A stretch of 64,000 nt of DNA. It comes from Gari tellinella (Eukaryota > Mollusca > Bivalvia > Cardiida > Psammobiidae). Below are positions 41,872 through 53,029 of this stretch, one piece after another. Location of the stretch: positions 91,674,993 through 91,738,992 of the forward strand of contig OV277861.1 in assembly GCA_922989275.2 (NCBI GenBank). The letters are read 5' to 3'. The notes below the pieces were generated by a model. It ran no database searches. It saw nothing but the letters and a program-made list of their open reading frames with translations, and was not told the origin of the DNA. A program made the translations under genes and the position numbers. How positions within the stretch are numbered: position 1 is the stretch's first letter; every line of letters starts with the position of its first letter.

Positions 41872-42075
41872 ACATGTTAGCAGCGAAGTGGTGAATACCT
41901 TTGCGAACAGTTGGGATCCAGATGAGATGCTGCATTTTGCAGTGTCTCATCAGGATCCAAACTGTTTGAAGTCCTGATCTTGTTTTGAAAAGAAATTTTT
42001 GAAAATTCTATTTTTAGGACAGTAGCAGACTACAATTGTTGCAAATGAAAAAAATTACCCAGCATGCTAAGAGTT
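41872..42075 (-). mobile_element. TTAA-C, complete
   Basis: TTAACTCCCTACATGTTAGC to CAGCATGCTAAGAGTTA; palindrome tip GATGCTGCATTTTGCAGTGTC. Confidence 0.9.
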
Positions 42076-42104
42076 ATTGCCTTCATTCCTTTCTCAGATA
42101 AATA

Positions 42105-42260
42105 CAGTCAAACCTGTACTGAGCAGCCACTCAATTAAAAAGATTCCGTTTACATCTCAAAAGTCAGGTGTCAGCTTAATGCAGAATAAAAGTAATGCAG
42201 AAAGCTCCTTCAGGAGCTTTCTGCATTACTTTTGTTCTACATTAAGCGGTAAGTGTCATA
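42105..42260. mobile_element. TA-F, right end lost
   Basis: CAGTCAAACCTGTACTGAGC preceded by TA; palindrome GCTTAATGCAGAATAAAAGT with tip AGCTCCTTCAGGAGCT. Confidence 0.85.
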
Positions 42261-42617
42261 CACACTGCCAATGCACCTTCTTCAAATTGCCGCGCAGCAT
42301 AAGAATCACTGTTCCATGAATATTACAAAAGGTATGCAAGCTTAATGTCTGCTAGTCTCACTGATATGGTTCTAACCACTAAATATTACATGTGTGGACA
42401 GAATTATCAATTGAATGAAATCCAGTGGGTCTATACTCAAGAGAAACAAAAACCTCGTTAGCAAGGGTCTGATCTCTGATCCAGTGATTGTATCAAAAAT
42501 GACCAAAACTGACTTCCTGTTGGTTGTTTCCACCCTTGGGGCTCATTTCGTATTGATCATTTTAAACTGGTTTTTGCCAATTTAGTCGTTATCTACTGAA
42601 AAGTATGGAAATAGATT
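42261..42617. other. Unassigned sequence
   Basis: Nothing supported. Confidence 0.35.
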
Positions 42618-42720
42618 AACCCTTACAGTGTTGGAATCAAAAGTTAATATATATAGACATACATGGCAGCCTAAGAAAACACAGTGGAGGGCTCCTGATC
42701 AGGGTCTGCTCAATTGCTTG
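42618..42720 (-). mobile_element. TTAA-B-like remnant
   Basis: TTAACCCTTACAGTG start and GAGGGCTCCTGATCAGGGTC, all that is left of the palindrome. Confidence 0.4.
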
Positions 42721-42836
42721 TCATATTTCTAGTATTTTGGAAGTATTATTTCCTTTAAAGTCAACATTATAAACTGATCATTGGTTAGGAAACTGAATAG
42801 TCCTTTCTGAGAATCAGCTGTGTCAGAATTAAAATT

Positions 42837-43002
42837 TTTACTCTTTGCATGCTTGGTAGTTTTCCTTATGCAACTATTTATCGTAGTCAAAAAAAAATTC
42901 AAACTGGGTTTAAGTATCAAACAATGTAACACGGCATCTCATCAGGATTCAAACTGTTTGCAGAGATTATCATGGTTTCACTGCCAGCATGCTAAGAGTT
43001 AA
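42837..43002 (+). mobile_element. TTAA-C, left arm deleted
   Basis: TTTACTCTTTGCATGCTTGG to CAGCATGCTAAGAGTTAA. Between GTATCAAACAATG and GGCATCTCATCAGGATTC one arm is missing. Confidence 0.85.
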
Positions 43003-43188
43003 TGAAGTTTACCTGAGGAAACTTGATAAATGCATGTGATTGTAGTTGTAACTACATTTGATAAAGTGTAATGGAGTTTAATGGAAGGCCTAATGACCAG
43101 TGCAGCTGCTGTGTGCATTGACAGTGACAGTAGAGATAGTGACAGATGTGAGGGCACTCTGGCTCCACCGGCATGGACGACCTTTATG
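43003..43188. other. Unassigned sequence
   Basis: GACAGTGACAGTAGAGATAG (about 43122) is a short imperfect repeat; otherwise nothing. Confidence 0.35.
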
Positions 43189-43520
43189 TGCTGATCATAT
43201 CTGACCTATGTTCTCAACATGCTCACCACCTCTGACTTGCGTGTTCTTCATGTCTGAACTATGTGCTCACCGTGTCTGATCATGTAACCAATGTGCTCAT
43301 GTCTGGATTCTGTGCATATAATATCAGACATGTGCTCACCATGTCTGAAACATGTGCTCACCATGTCTGAACTATGTGTTCATGCCTGAATTGTGTGCAT
43401 GATTATAGTATCAGACACATGTGCTCACCATGTCTGAACTATGTATTCATGTCTGAATTGTGTGCATGATTATAGTATCAGACACATGTGCTCACCATGT
43501 CTGAACTATGTGCTCATCAA
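43189..43520 (+). repeat. Minisatellite with higher-order structure
   Basis: A ~20-bp motif (CATGTCTGAACTATGTGCTC and variants) recurs irregularly, then a 67-bp higher-order unit with GTGTGCATGATTATAGTATC occurs at about 43320-43485. Copies diverge toward the left. Confidence 0.85.
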
Positions 43521-43528
43521 GTCTTACT

Positions 43529-44083
43529 AAGAGCTTTCGGATTTACTTTTATCTTCTTTTATGCTATCACCTCACTTTTAAAGCAATTTTGGCTAATTGG
43601 AGGAAAGGGTTAACAAATAGCACAAGAATTGTTTCCGAACCAAAATGTTAACAATTCTCGGTCAAAAATTGTTCTTTTTTGCATTGTAAAGAATTACAGC
43701 AGAATTTGGAATTGTAGACATGCCATTTGAAGTGGTAATTAAAAACTTCTATGAGGTTCAAGAAAGTCAGTGAATGGTATGGTCGTTTCATTCTATGAGG
43801 GTAATGTAATCTTAGCCCAGACGAGATCGGCAATTGTTTTTGGTAATCGATACATCTGTGTCCATTGTTTCTACCCTGTGTAAAAAACTGGCAAGGTGCT
43901 AGTTAGGCATTCACTAAAATATACCCTGTGACACCTAGTAATAAACGACTTTGTTCAAATTATTAAAAGAAAAAAGGAAATGTAATTGTTAGCTGTCAAA
44001 CAAGTATGTCTCCTCTCTGTGAGCTGATGGTGTTAGATATCCGCCGAATTGTCTTCCATTTTAAAATAGGCTATTTTTAGATA
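43529..44083. other. Mostly unassigned
   Basis: 43529-43575 keeps a TA-F arm (AGAGCTTTCGGATTTACTTT), and GGAGGAAAGGGTTAA at about 43598 is a MITE terminus; the rest shows nothing. Confidence 0.4.
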
Positions 44084-44238
44084 CAGTCGAATCTGCGTTA
44101 AGTAACCATATTTTTAAAAACATTTATCGAAAATCCTAGACAGGTACTAGCTTAATGCAGATTAAAAGTAATACAGAAAGCTCCTATCGGAGCTTTCTGT
44201 ATTACATTTAAACTGCATGAAGCTAGTACCTGTCTTTA
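44084..44238. mobile_element. TA-F with heavily compensated palindrome
   Basis: CAGTCGAATCTGCGTTAAGT preceded by TA. Arms GACAGGTACTAGCTTAATGC and the closing GAAGCTAGTACCTGTC share GTACTAGC, and both have AATACAG/CTGTATT, unlike other TA-F copies. Right end lost. Confidence 0.85.
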
Positions 44239-44701
44239 CAGATCTATCTGCTCCAGCTGTATTATTGAATGGCTGCTTGAAGCAGGATTGGCTGTAGGGG
44301 AACCAAATTCTTTCTTATTGGTATTCTTACAGTTTGGAAAACTTTCTTGAGTTCGGACTAACTTCAGTCAAACTTCAAATTTCTTTTGCTTGGAAGTTGT
44401 ACATTAAACACTATATAGTGTACCATGTATTAAAATTTAATCTTGAATGGAATTTGAATGGAAATTTAGCTGAAAGCAATAATATGTTGACTTGAGAAAA
44501 TGGGAATGAAAAGAAAAAGGTTGGTGTTGTTTCCTTATATAATAAACAATCAGTATAATATTATTACCTCAAGAAACTGTTCTGTGGAAAAGCATGAATA
44601 TCTGTAAAGATAGGTGACTGCTTAATACAGAAATGAGAATCAATAGATTTATTTATTCAAACCTATGTTGTATCAATCATTAGTGTAGAGGCTTTTTCAA
44701 C
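44239..44701. other. Unassigned sequence
   Basis: GTGACTGCTTAATACAG near 44626 is a trace of a TA-F arm; otherwise nothing. Confidence 0.35.
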
Positions 44702-44906
44702 CTTTCACTTTATAATTATGTACACCTTTTAACGCCTTTAATTTATTCCTGTACTAAAGAAAATAGTTCCAATTTATACAATATGAAAATACATCATAAA
44801 TATTTCCTATATCCTAGCAGATGGTTTCTTAAAACAGGTTGAAAGTAAAAAAGAATGCTCCTTATTACCGTACTGAAAAGGATCAAGCTATGGGGGAAAG
44901 GGTTAA
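44702..44906 (+). mobile_element. TTAA-A, right arm deleted
   Basis: TTTCACTTTATAATTATGTA start, ATTCCTGTACTAAAGAAAAT block; after GAATGCTCCTTATTACCG no paired arm; ends GGGGGAAAGGGTTAA. Confidence 0.78.
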
Positions 44907-45160
44907 TATACATATGGAAGGCTTCATTGCATTCGGAAAAGTATCATTACAAACTTCAACAAATTTGTACATTTTTATTCAAAATATCAAATCAAATTAG
45001 GTTCAACAAGTTCATATTTTGTATTGTAGTATTGTATTGGATAATGATGTATTGACTCGAAATGAAAAGGTCTTTTTTAATATTTTTATGAATGGAAGTT
45101 TCAATGTTTTCGGTAATTCACATCGTAATTCATGGATGAACTGTCAAAAGGGGCTATATA

Positions 45161-45553
45161 CAGTCAAACCTGTGTTTATAATGTAGTGACAATTTGATGA
45201 AGGAGATTTGATATCTATAAACACAGCGGCTTCTCAACTCTTTGAACCCTAGTCACGCATATAAGCGTCCTTTGCAAACAGTGTAACTGTGAAGAGTACA
45301 CTTGTCCTGTGCAAACAGTGAAGACCCAGATCAGAGGGCTCCGAAAGGAGCCCTCTGGTCAGGGTCTTCACTGTTTGTCTTAATGCCAAACATTGACAAA
45401 AACAACCCTTAAAAGTCAGAAATGGACTAGAATAGAATTGAAACTGAAATTGTCCATTTAAAGTTTCAGGGAGGAAGGAGTTAATGCAGGACAGTATAGT
45501 AATCAAAAGAAGCTTTCTGCATTACTTTTGCCCAGTATCAAGATAATGCAACA
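45161..45553. mobile_element. TA-F remnant hosting TTAA-B
   Basis: CAGTCAAACCTGTGTTTATA preceded by TA; left flank to about 45233, then TTAA-B, then TTAATGCAGGACAGTATAGT and GAAGCTTTCTGCATTACTTT. Confidence 0.7.
45234..45484 (+). mobile_element. TTAA-B, complete, nested in TA-F
   Basis: TCAACTCTTTGAACCCTAGT to GGGAGGAAGGAGTTAA; palindrome tip GGGCTCCGAAAGGAGCCC. Confidence 0.92.
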
Positions 45554-45655
45554 TGGTTTCTGATTTGAAATTATCACTCAGCACAATTTACATTTTATTC
45601 AGAGAAATCTGGCTTGATACCGTTTTGATCTTTCAACTTTCTCATGTTGTACATC

Positions 45656-45907
45656 TTAACCCTTTCCTCCATAGAAGCGACTTTTAGCGTATTTAATTTA
45701 TTCCTCCACTGAAGAAAATAGTTCCAGTTTATACCCTCATGAACAATCACCATTACAAATATTTTATATAGCCTAGCAGAATTTAGCTTAAAGCAGGCTG
45801 AAAGTAAAGCAGAATGTGCCTTAAGGCACATTCTGCTTCACTTTCAACCTGTTTTAAGTGGTCACATGTCTTCAAAACTAGAAAAAGGCTATGAGGTAAA
45901 GGGTTAA
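45656..45907 (+). mobile_element. TTAA-A, complete
   Basis: TTAACCCTTTCCTCCATAGA to GAGGTAAAGGGTTAA; tip GTGCCTTAAGGCAC. Chained to the next copy by TTAA 45904-45907. Very similar to 58129-58380. Confidence 0.94.
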
Positions 45908-46146
45908 CCCATTACCCCATAGCCTGTTTCTAGTTTTGATGACAAGTGATTGCTTAAATTAAGTGACCACTTAAATCAGGTTGAAAGGCACATTATGCTT
46001 TACTTTCCTGCTTTAAGCTATCATCTGCTAGGATATAGAAGCATTTCTTTCGGTGTCTATTCATGACTGTATAAAAAGAACTACTTTCTTCAATGTAGGA
46101 ATTAATTAAACGCATGAAAAGGTGTATTTATGGGGTAATAGGTTAA
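45904..46146 (-). mobile_element. TTAA-A, palindrome shortened
   Basis: TTAACCCATTACCCCATAGC to GGGGTAATAGGTTAA; left arm reduced to AAATCAGGTTGAAAGG; AAGTGACCACTTAAA appears as an extra duplicated stretch. Confidence 0.85.
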
Positions 46147-46407
46147 ACAAATTTTCTTCTTGAAATATACAGTTTTCGACATACCAGTATCTGTAAATAA
46201 CAAATCTTTGCAATATTGAAATGTCTCCAGAGAGGTCTAGACGGCTGTAATTATTCATAATACTTGTTGGACCCAAACCTTTTTGCCAAAAACTCGATCG
46301 CATATTGAACTGTATTTGGCTGGGTCAGTTGGTACATACATTAATCTGATTAACCCTTGCAATGATTACGCCATAGAAATATTTCTAAATGGACAATATT
46401 TTACCAT

Positions 46408-46634
46408 TTAATCCATAGCCTCTTTCTAGTTTTGAAGATAGGTGACCACTTAAAGCAGGTTATAAAGTTTCTGTACTCTGCAAATGTATGGCTGGCTGTC
46501 TCAGGAATTAAAGGCCCAAGGATTTTAACAGGAGAGTACTCGTCTTAGAATGGTGTTCACGGGTTTTCATTTACCTGCTTTAAGTGGTCACTTGTCTTCA
46601 AAACTAGAAAATAGGCAATGAGGTTATGAGTTAA
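46408..46634. mobile_element. Symmetric TTAA-A: two right ends around foreign middle
   Basis: TTAATCCATAGCCTCTTTCT to AAGCAGGT on the left mirrors ACCTGCTTTAAGTGGTCACT to GGTTATGAGTTAA on the right. The ~110 bp between are unlike other copies. Confidence 0.75.
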
Positions 46635-46765
46635 ACATAGAAAACAACCTTCTTGCGAGTGGTCATTATAGTGCAGTTTAACTGTGGTTTTCATTATAGA
46701 TAGTTCAAAAAACAATAACAAATGCAAACAAATTTTAAACAGACAATATTATGTGACGATTGGGA

Positions 46766-47009
46766 TTAACCCATTATCCCATAAATATGCCTTTTAACAT
46801 CTCTTATTTTTTCCTCCACTGAAGAAAATAGTTCAAATTTATACAATTATAAATATTTATCGTAAGATACATTTGCTAGTAGATGGTAGCTTAAAGCAGG
46901 CTGAAAGTAAAGCAGAATGCGCCCTAAGGCGCATTCTGCTTTTCTTTCAACCTGCTTTAAGTGGTCACCTATCTTCAATGCAAGAAATGAACTACAGGGT
47001 AAATGTTAA
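46766..47009 (+). mobile_element. TTAA-A, complete
   Basis: TTAACCCATTATCCCATAAA to CAGGGTAAATGTTAA; tip GCGCCCTAAGGCGC. Confidence 0.9.
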
Positions 47010-47315
47010 TCAATACCTGCAGTATTGCAAGCAATATGCATATAAATCAATACTCCACATGTATATGCATGGACTGGTCTTGATAATCACAGTCTCAAAT
47101 AGCCAGAGAATACCTAATATCTAAATTAGATCTCTAAATGCCAAGATAATGTTAATTGTTTTGCACCTTATAAAATAGATACTCCCGGGTTGTTTTGCAA
47201 CGCTCATGCATGTTTAATGCGTTAGCATGTTTTTTACCAGTCAGAGTGCATTTCACCCATAAAGATCAAATTTTCTTAATGTGATTTTATTTGGACAACT
47301 TTTTCCCTAATACAG
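47010..47315. other. Unassigned sequence
   Basis: Nothing supported. Confidence 0.35.
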
Positions 47316-47460
47316 TCGAAACTTGATACTTCAAACTCGCTTAAATCGATTGTACCAGTATTTGATAAGTTGAATTTCATGAAGTCAATCTCAATTAGGT
47401 CCAACATACCCATATTTCAAAGTTAAAACCTGGCTAACTTTCGACAGTACTACTGAAATG
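47316..47460. mobile_element. Family P, half copy
   Basis: CAGTCGAAACTTGATACTTC, ATACCCATATTTCAAAGTTA as in 38015-38197; right end missing. Confidence 0.55.
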
Positions 47461-47479
47461 ATAGTTAAAATACAATTCA

Positions 47480-47929
47480 AACCTTCCACTTGTGAGAATA
47501 GTTTCAATATAATTATACAGTCATAAATATGTACCAAGAGAAAGTGTTTATAGGCAGATAGTAGCTTAAAGCAGGCTGAAATTATAGCAGAATGTGCCTT
47601 AAAGTGCATTCTGCTTTACTTTCAACCTGCTTTAACCCTTTCCCACATAGCATATCTCTAGTATTGAATATAGGTGTCCACTTAAAGCAGGTTGAAAGTA
47701 AAGCAGAATGCGCTTTAAGCACATTCTGCTTTACTTCAACCTGCTTTAAGCTATCATCTGCTAGAATATAGAAAATATTTTGTATTATACATATTTATGA
47801 ATGTGTAAATTGGAACTATTTTCTTCAGGGCAAGAATAACTGAATGCGCTAAGAGGCGCTTCTATGGGGGAAAGGGTTAAGTACTCAGTTGCCTCAAAAC
47901 TAGAAACAAACTATGGGGTAAAGGTTTAA
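47480..47929 (+). mobile_element. TTAA-A hosting another TTAA-A, 50 bp before the exon
   Basis: Left part CCTTCCACTTGTGAGAATAG through the palindrome to CCTGCTTTAA; after the inner element TTAAGTACTCAGTTGCCTCA, ACTAGAAACAAACTATGGGG and TTTAA. Confidence 0.88.
47632..47880 (-). mobile_element. TTAA-A nested in the arm TTAA of another TTAA-A
   Basis: TTAACCCTTTCCCACATAGC to GGGGGAAAGGGTTAA. Removing it with one TTAA restores the host GCTTTAAGT. Tip GCGCTTTAAGCAC. Confidence 0.94.
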
Positions 47930-47979
47930 AGGCACTTAATATAACATTGTTGGTAACACTAGTTTATTTCTACTTTCAG

Positions 47980-50900
47980 TGGTAGCCGGCGAGGGTCAGC
48001 TCAGTCCAGTAGCAGCTCTTCTGTGACTACGTCAGTGGCCAGCCCCATCTCTGCCCAGCAAGTCACACCCCCTAGCAAAGCCACGCCCCCTAGCAAGGTC
48101 ACGCCCACTAGTACAACAGATGGTGCCAGCAACAAACCACCCCTGAAAGGATGGGCCACAGAACATGATCTCTCTTCCTCCATACACAAGCCGGTCATCA
48201 TGTCCAGTGGTCATGTGACTGTGCCGTCATCTCGTCATATGCCGCTGTCTCCGGCTAAATCCTCGCCAAGTTTAAATCAGGAAGAGACAATGACTACTAG
48301 TGCAGCAGCACCAAGAGGCTATAGGGCAAACCCACCTCTGAACTTGACAATGGCCAAATCAACACCAGATATTGCTGATCAAATGAACAATGATCGCGTA
48401 ACATCACCAACAAGTCCCAAAAGTCCCTCATGGTATCAAAAATTTCCAAATCGTTCAATGGTGTTTGATTTCTCAGGACCTAATATTCGAAGAAGTCCCA
48501 GAAATTCTTATTCAGGAGGTAGTCCGCGTAATTCATATGCAAGTGGTAGTCCGCGAAATTCATATTCTAGTGGTAGTCCGCGTAATTCATATGCAGGATA
48601 TGGATCTTATTACCAGCCACAATCGCCAGTGACAGGATTCGCTCCTACGTCATTGCCATCTAGTGGAATGTTTCCACAGTCTACCGAGACTGAAACAAAC
48701 TATCAGCAATCTGGTGCAAACAGTTCTCAGAAACTTATTGGTGCAAATTCAAACAGTTTTGATGACTCTCCTAGTTATCCACAGACCAAAAACTATGACC
48801 GGAGGTCACTACCTCCACAAGGTCTGTATCAGTTGAGACATGACTATCAGAAAGAACAGGCTAACACAGAGCAGAAACCTCTCACAAGCATGCCTGTCAC
48901 ACGCGAAGAGGAGGAAATGGACAAAGAAAACGCCGGTATGAAACGTAGACCACCAAGTGATCTAAATGTTCAATCTGTGTATACCCCTCCCGCTCCTCCG
49001 GTGAGAGATATCTCTAGTTTAAAATATGTCACATATCACCAGAATCATGAAAAATATCCCTCATGGCCAGTGACAACTGGTAATCCCCCACAGAACTTGG
49101 GGCCCCCACTTGACACACATACCAGTATGGCTGTGAGGGACAAAGGTCTTGAAATTGAGGTTGACAGAGAAGTGAAGGCTAAAGCTGCTGTAGCTAAGTC
49201 TAGTGACAGAAGTAATTCAAGCTCAGACTCACGCGGTAGTGAAGAAACTAATAAAGCTCGCAATCAAAGTGACCCTGGATTTAATAAGAAACCAAAAGCA
49301 AACTTTTACACAACAAGAAAACCAAATTATGACTCGCAGAAAGAGCCTGACTATGAGAACATGAAGACTGAGGAAGAACGGTTCAATGATTTCTGCAGGA
49401 AGTCACAGCCCGGTTACCCTCCACCAAAACTTGACCCAGACGGTCATAACTTTGGTGATGAAAAATACAGTATTCCCTCACCTCCTGAACGAGACATGCC
49501 AAATCTTGACGAGAAATCTCTAGTCCAAAAGATAGCTGCAGTGATCCACCCTGGGGCCAGCCACCAGATGGCGTTTCCATTTCAGTATCATGCTACAGCT
49601 GAAACTGGTACACCACGGTCAGGCAAGGCGGACGCAGCGACCAGTCCACAGGCAGGACGTATACCAGGAGTGTATTTTCAGCAGGCCATGAATGCACAGA
49701 ACCTGCTCAGATCAAATGTGTCAAATATGTCTCAGTCTAAGAACATGGTGGACTCAGGAACTAGTCCCATTCATAGTCCGAGTGAAGAAAAAGCCAAATT
49801 TGGTCTCAGAACTGTAACTCCAAATCCAAAGAATGACACTTTTCTGTCCCCTACTGATAAATCTCGTGGGTTGATAATTCGGCAAATGCCATATTATAAT
49901 ACAAGTACACAGACAGATGATTTAGGCAACCAGTCTAATAGAAATAGTAGTTCTGAAATAGGGGACCATTCTGAACAGCATTCACAAAGTTCTGGATTTT
50001 CCAGTATGACATTCAGTGATCAATCAAGTGCTCCTTTGCTTAGAAAGTTGTCAGAGGAATTTTATCGTGGAAAGTTGTCGGGTTCTATGCCAAATGATAA
50101 AAGACATTCATCAGCATCAGCATATGAGGAGTTAAAAAGTCCTAGGTCTGAGTCTCACTATGGCAGTCTAAAGGAGGCTGAGTCCTACTCTAGCGTTGTC
50201 ATACATCCTCATGAGTCTGCCGGCCTATTTGGTAAGGATGACTTCGGTTCTAACCCCAGTATAGTAAGCTCAAAGCCCGAGACTTCAGACGTAGAACATG
50301 AGAACTTTACTGACCCTAGATTGTTTCACAAGCCTCGCTACAGCATGGACTCTGCCACCATTCTACAGAAGACCACAGCAGGCATGGGTATACCTCCTAG
50401 AAGTCTCAATGAGTCACGCTTCACCTCAGAGAGCAACCTGTCCTCGGCTAGCTTTAATGTGAAAAGTAACAACTACAGTCAAAGTCTGTTACATCTAAAC
50501 CGACCCGCCTCATCACTAGGGGATCCACATCAACATCGCTCATACCACAACAGTTCAGAATCATCTGTATCTTCCCGTCCACGCAGTTCTATGGAGGCAC
50601 GCTCATCAGGCAGTCGACTTAGCTCAGGCTCATCAGCCTCTGGACTTAAGTCCGCAGATTCACGGAATAATTCAGACTCAGTGTTTATGTATGATAGTTC
50701 ATCAGTTTCTCAATCAGAGGCTAGTGTAACGCAAAGTGTGCCCGAGGTGCGCACCCAAAGTGTAGGCATAGGTAGAAAAGAAAGTATGAAACTTGCTTAT
50801 GGTACATATGATGAACATGAGCATCATTACGCAACTCCATACGGCCATCAGAGAAATAACAGTGAGGTGTTGTCATCTAACACACATGATCCAGGAATAG

Positions 50901-51826
50901 TGCACGGTCGCTCAGCCTCTTACACATCCTCAGACTACTTACCCATGCATTTCAACAACCCAGCAGACAGACTGGGCCAGATCAAGGAGGAAGGCTCAGA
51001 GAGGAGGTGGGAGGAGGCCGTCATGAAGTCAAAGTCGCTGTCTCGAGATGGACCATCAAATTATGAAAATCTTAATATGGAGTCTCAGCCTCTGGCTAAC
51101 CAACACTCAAGTGAACTGGACAAGCAAGAACATAGAACAGGAATGAGAAGAACAGTGTCAGAGCAAATCAGGCCGAAAAAGATTGAAACTAAACCTCAAA
51201 AAATGCCAGAAAGTAAAGAATTCAGAAAGGATTATAGTTCTAGTGGTGAGTCGTCAAAGGAGAACAAATCAGACAATGAAAGTGTTCAGAAATCTATGTC
51301 TCAGCATTTGTCAGACTCTAACTTGAAACAAGTGCAACAGAAAGCTTTGTTAGAATATGTAGAGAGAAAGAGTAAAGAATCTCGCAGCTCGGACAGTTCT
51401 GAGCCCCACAGTCCAAATCTAGTGAATAAAGTTGGTGTAGACTTGTCTGCCCCTCCCCATGCATTGACCCCCGAGGGTAGTGATCAGAGCACCTCACCTC
51501 AACCAGGCGCTCCCAATTCTCCTATCCCAGACATCTCAAAACGTTACCACTACACAAAGGCCCAGAGGAACGAAAGTCTCAAACGAACTCGATCAATTTC
51601 CTCCAATTCTTCGCGCGACTCTGCAGATTATATGGAGATGAAGAGACTGCAGCCTAACTTCCAGACTGAGTGGAGTAGACTGAGGTCTCAGGACGGTGCC
51701 CTGCCTAGACGTCCTCTGTCGATTGGCTCAGACATAACGTCAGGAGAGAACTTCATGGCTACCTCCTCACCGGTACCCACCCCAGAGGAAAGTAGCAAGA
51801 GTCTCGATGAAACAGATGTCAAAAAG
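47980..51826 (+). CDS. Large internal exon, Ser/Pro-rich scaffold protein, tentatively Shroom-like
   Basis: Internal coding exon of 3847 nt: a split-codon base, then 1282 codons without a stop. Acceptor: CTTATTTCTACTTTCAG-type tract ending at 47979. Donor: AAAAAG then GTATGT at 51827. The frame reads on only a few codons into the intron. The protein is almost wholly low-complexity and presumably disordered, rich in Ser, Pro, Asn and basic residues. No folded domain or membrane segment seen. Notable: four tandem GSPRNSY-type repeats (48494-48595); a proline patch PPAPPVRDISSLKY followed by HEKYPSWP (48985-49070); VQQKALLEYVERKSKESR (about 51330-51385); several YENM/YENL/YEEL tyrosine motifs. 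The PPxPPVR...PSWP layout and the basic QQKALLEY helix recall the middle part of Shroom proteins, which bind actin and recruit Rho kinase for apical constriction. The diagnostic PDZ (upstream) and ASD2 coiled coil (downstream) are outside what I can see, so the name is a guess; the exon itself is solid. Clearly GC-richer than its flanks and free of MITEs. Confidence 0.9.
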
Positions 51827-51860
51827 GTATGTACACAGTATGACATAAATAGAGTAAAAA

Positions 51861-52049
51861 CAGGGCTCTAGATAGAGGGTAGAGTTAACAAATCCAACAG
51901 TTTCTCTCTCATTTCAGCACCAAATCCTATGGCGTCACTACTCATTAGAATCGTCTCTTTGAGACGATTCTAATGAGTAGTAACACAATAGGATTTAATG
52001 CAAAAACAAAGATTTTAGTTTTTGAAATACTCCTCTTATCTGGGGTCTG
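51861..52049. mobile_element. hAT-D, 34 bp after the exon donor, in a TA-E end
   Basis: CAGGGCTCTAGATAGAGGG to CTTATCTGGGGTCTG. GTAAAA stands on both sides: left AGTAAAAA, right TGTAAAAC, i.e. the duplicated start of a TA-E element. Confidence 0.88.
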
Positions 52050-52249
52050 TAAAACCGTTCTATTACGACCACAAAATTGTGTTAATTATCAGGTGTACGA
52101 CAGATGACTGCTTTAAGCAAGGAGACAGTACAACAGAAAACTCCTTTAGGAGTTTTCTGTTTAACTGTCACCTTTCTTAAACTGTCACCATTCTTTTATA
52201 AACATCAATTAGCTTTTGTTTTAGAGGTCGTAATAGAAAGGTTTTACTA
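52050..52249. mobile_element. TA-E, left end split by hAT-D
   Basis: GTAAAACCGTTCTATTACGA to GAAAGGTTTTACT; palindrome tip AACTCCTTTAGGAGTT, compensated relative to AGCTCC. Confidence 0.85.
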
Positions 52250-52280
52250 AATAATATGTATTAAACAGGTGTTTTAAAAG

Positions 52281-52503
52281 TTAACCCCTTACCCTATACT
52301 TTTTGCATTTGCAAAAATTGTAGACCCAGATCAGAGGGCTCCTACAGGAACCCTCTGTACTGGGTCTACACTGTTTACTAATTTGTACCAGTATTTATTA
52401 AACTCCCCAGAATCCAAGTATACTGGTTCATGTTTTGGTTACTAAAAAGGTCCACAAGGGAACCTAACAACGCAAACAAATTATTTAGTGTTAAAAGAGT
52501 TAA
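52281..52503. mobile_element. TTAA-B-related element
   Basis: TTAACCCCTTACCCTATACT start; palindrome ATTGTAGACCCAGATCAGAG with CTGTACTGGGTCTACACTGT; possible end AAAAGAGTTAA. Confidence 0.6.
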
Positions 52504-52606
52504 ATGAATAAGTTGTAACAGTTCTTCACTTTATGTTTCTCCCATTTTATTGCAGCTGTGTTCAAGTCTGTCAGAAAAATAACAGTACTTGCTGTCAGAT
52601 TAGATC

Positions 52607-52852
52607 CAGGGCTGTCATTTCTCCAGATTTTTCCTAAATCTTCGGATTTTTTTCTAGTACATGGAAGCTTAAAGCAGGCTGAAAGTAAAGCAGAATGCGC
52701 CTTAAGGCGCATTCTGCTATACTTACAGTCTGCTTTAAGTAGTCACATGTCAACAAACTAAAAACAGGCTATGGGGTAAAGGTACGGACGCACTTCAAAA
52801 ATGCAAATTTGGAAATCTTAGGATTTTTTCATGTCAACTTATGGCAGCCCTG
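52607..52852. mobile_element. hAT-R carrying a TTAA-A palindrome
   Basis: CAGGGCTGTCATTTCTCCAG and ATGGCAGCCCTG ends, TAGAT flanking both sides (52601, 52853). Inside, TTCGGATTTTTTTCTAGTAC runs into AGCTTAAAGCAGGCTGAAAG and its paired arm, then AACAGGCTATGGGGTAAAGG, then TTAGGATTTTTTCATG. Same arrangement as 35133-35581. Confidence 0.75.
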
Positions 52853-53029
52853 TAGATTCATTTTTCTGCAGGACTGGGCTAATGTTATGTAATGCTACAT
52901 TTCATGTCCAGTACAGAACACATTTAGTTATGTTAACATGCTCAGCTTCCTATGTTCAAGGATAGTATATACTTATGTTAACTGCCTTTATTTGAAAGAG
53001 AATAGATCTCACTGAAATCAGATGACTGC

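Noticed and set aside
48001..49580. Minus-strand open stretches opposite the large exon (e.g. 48001-48201, 49045-49263, 49383-49580)
   Set aside because: Shadows of the + strand coding exon; no independent support.
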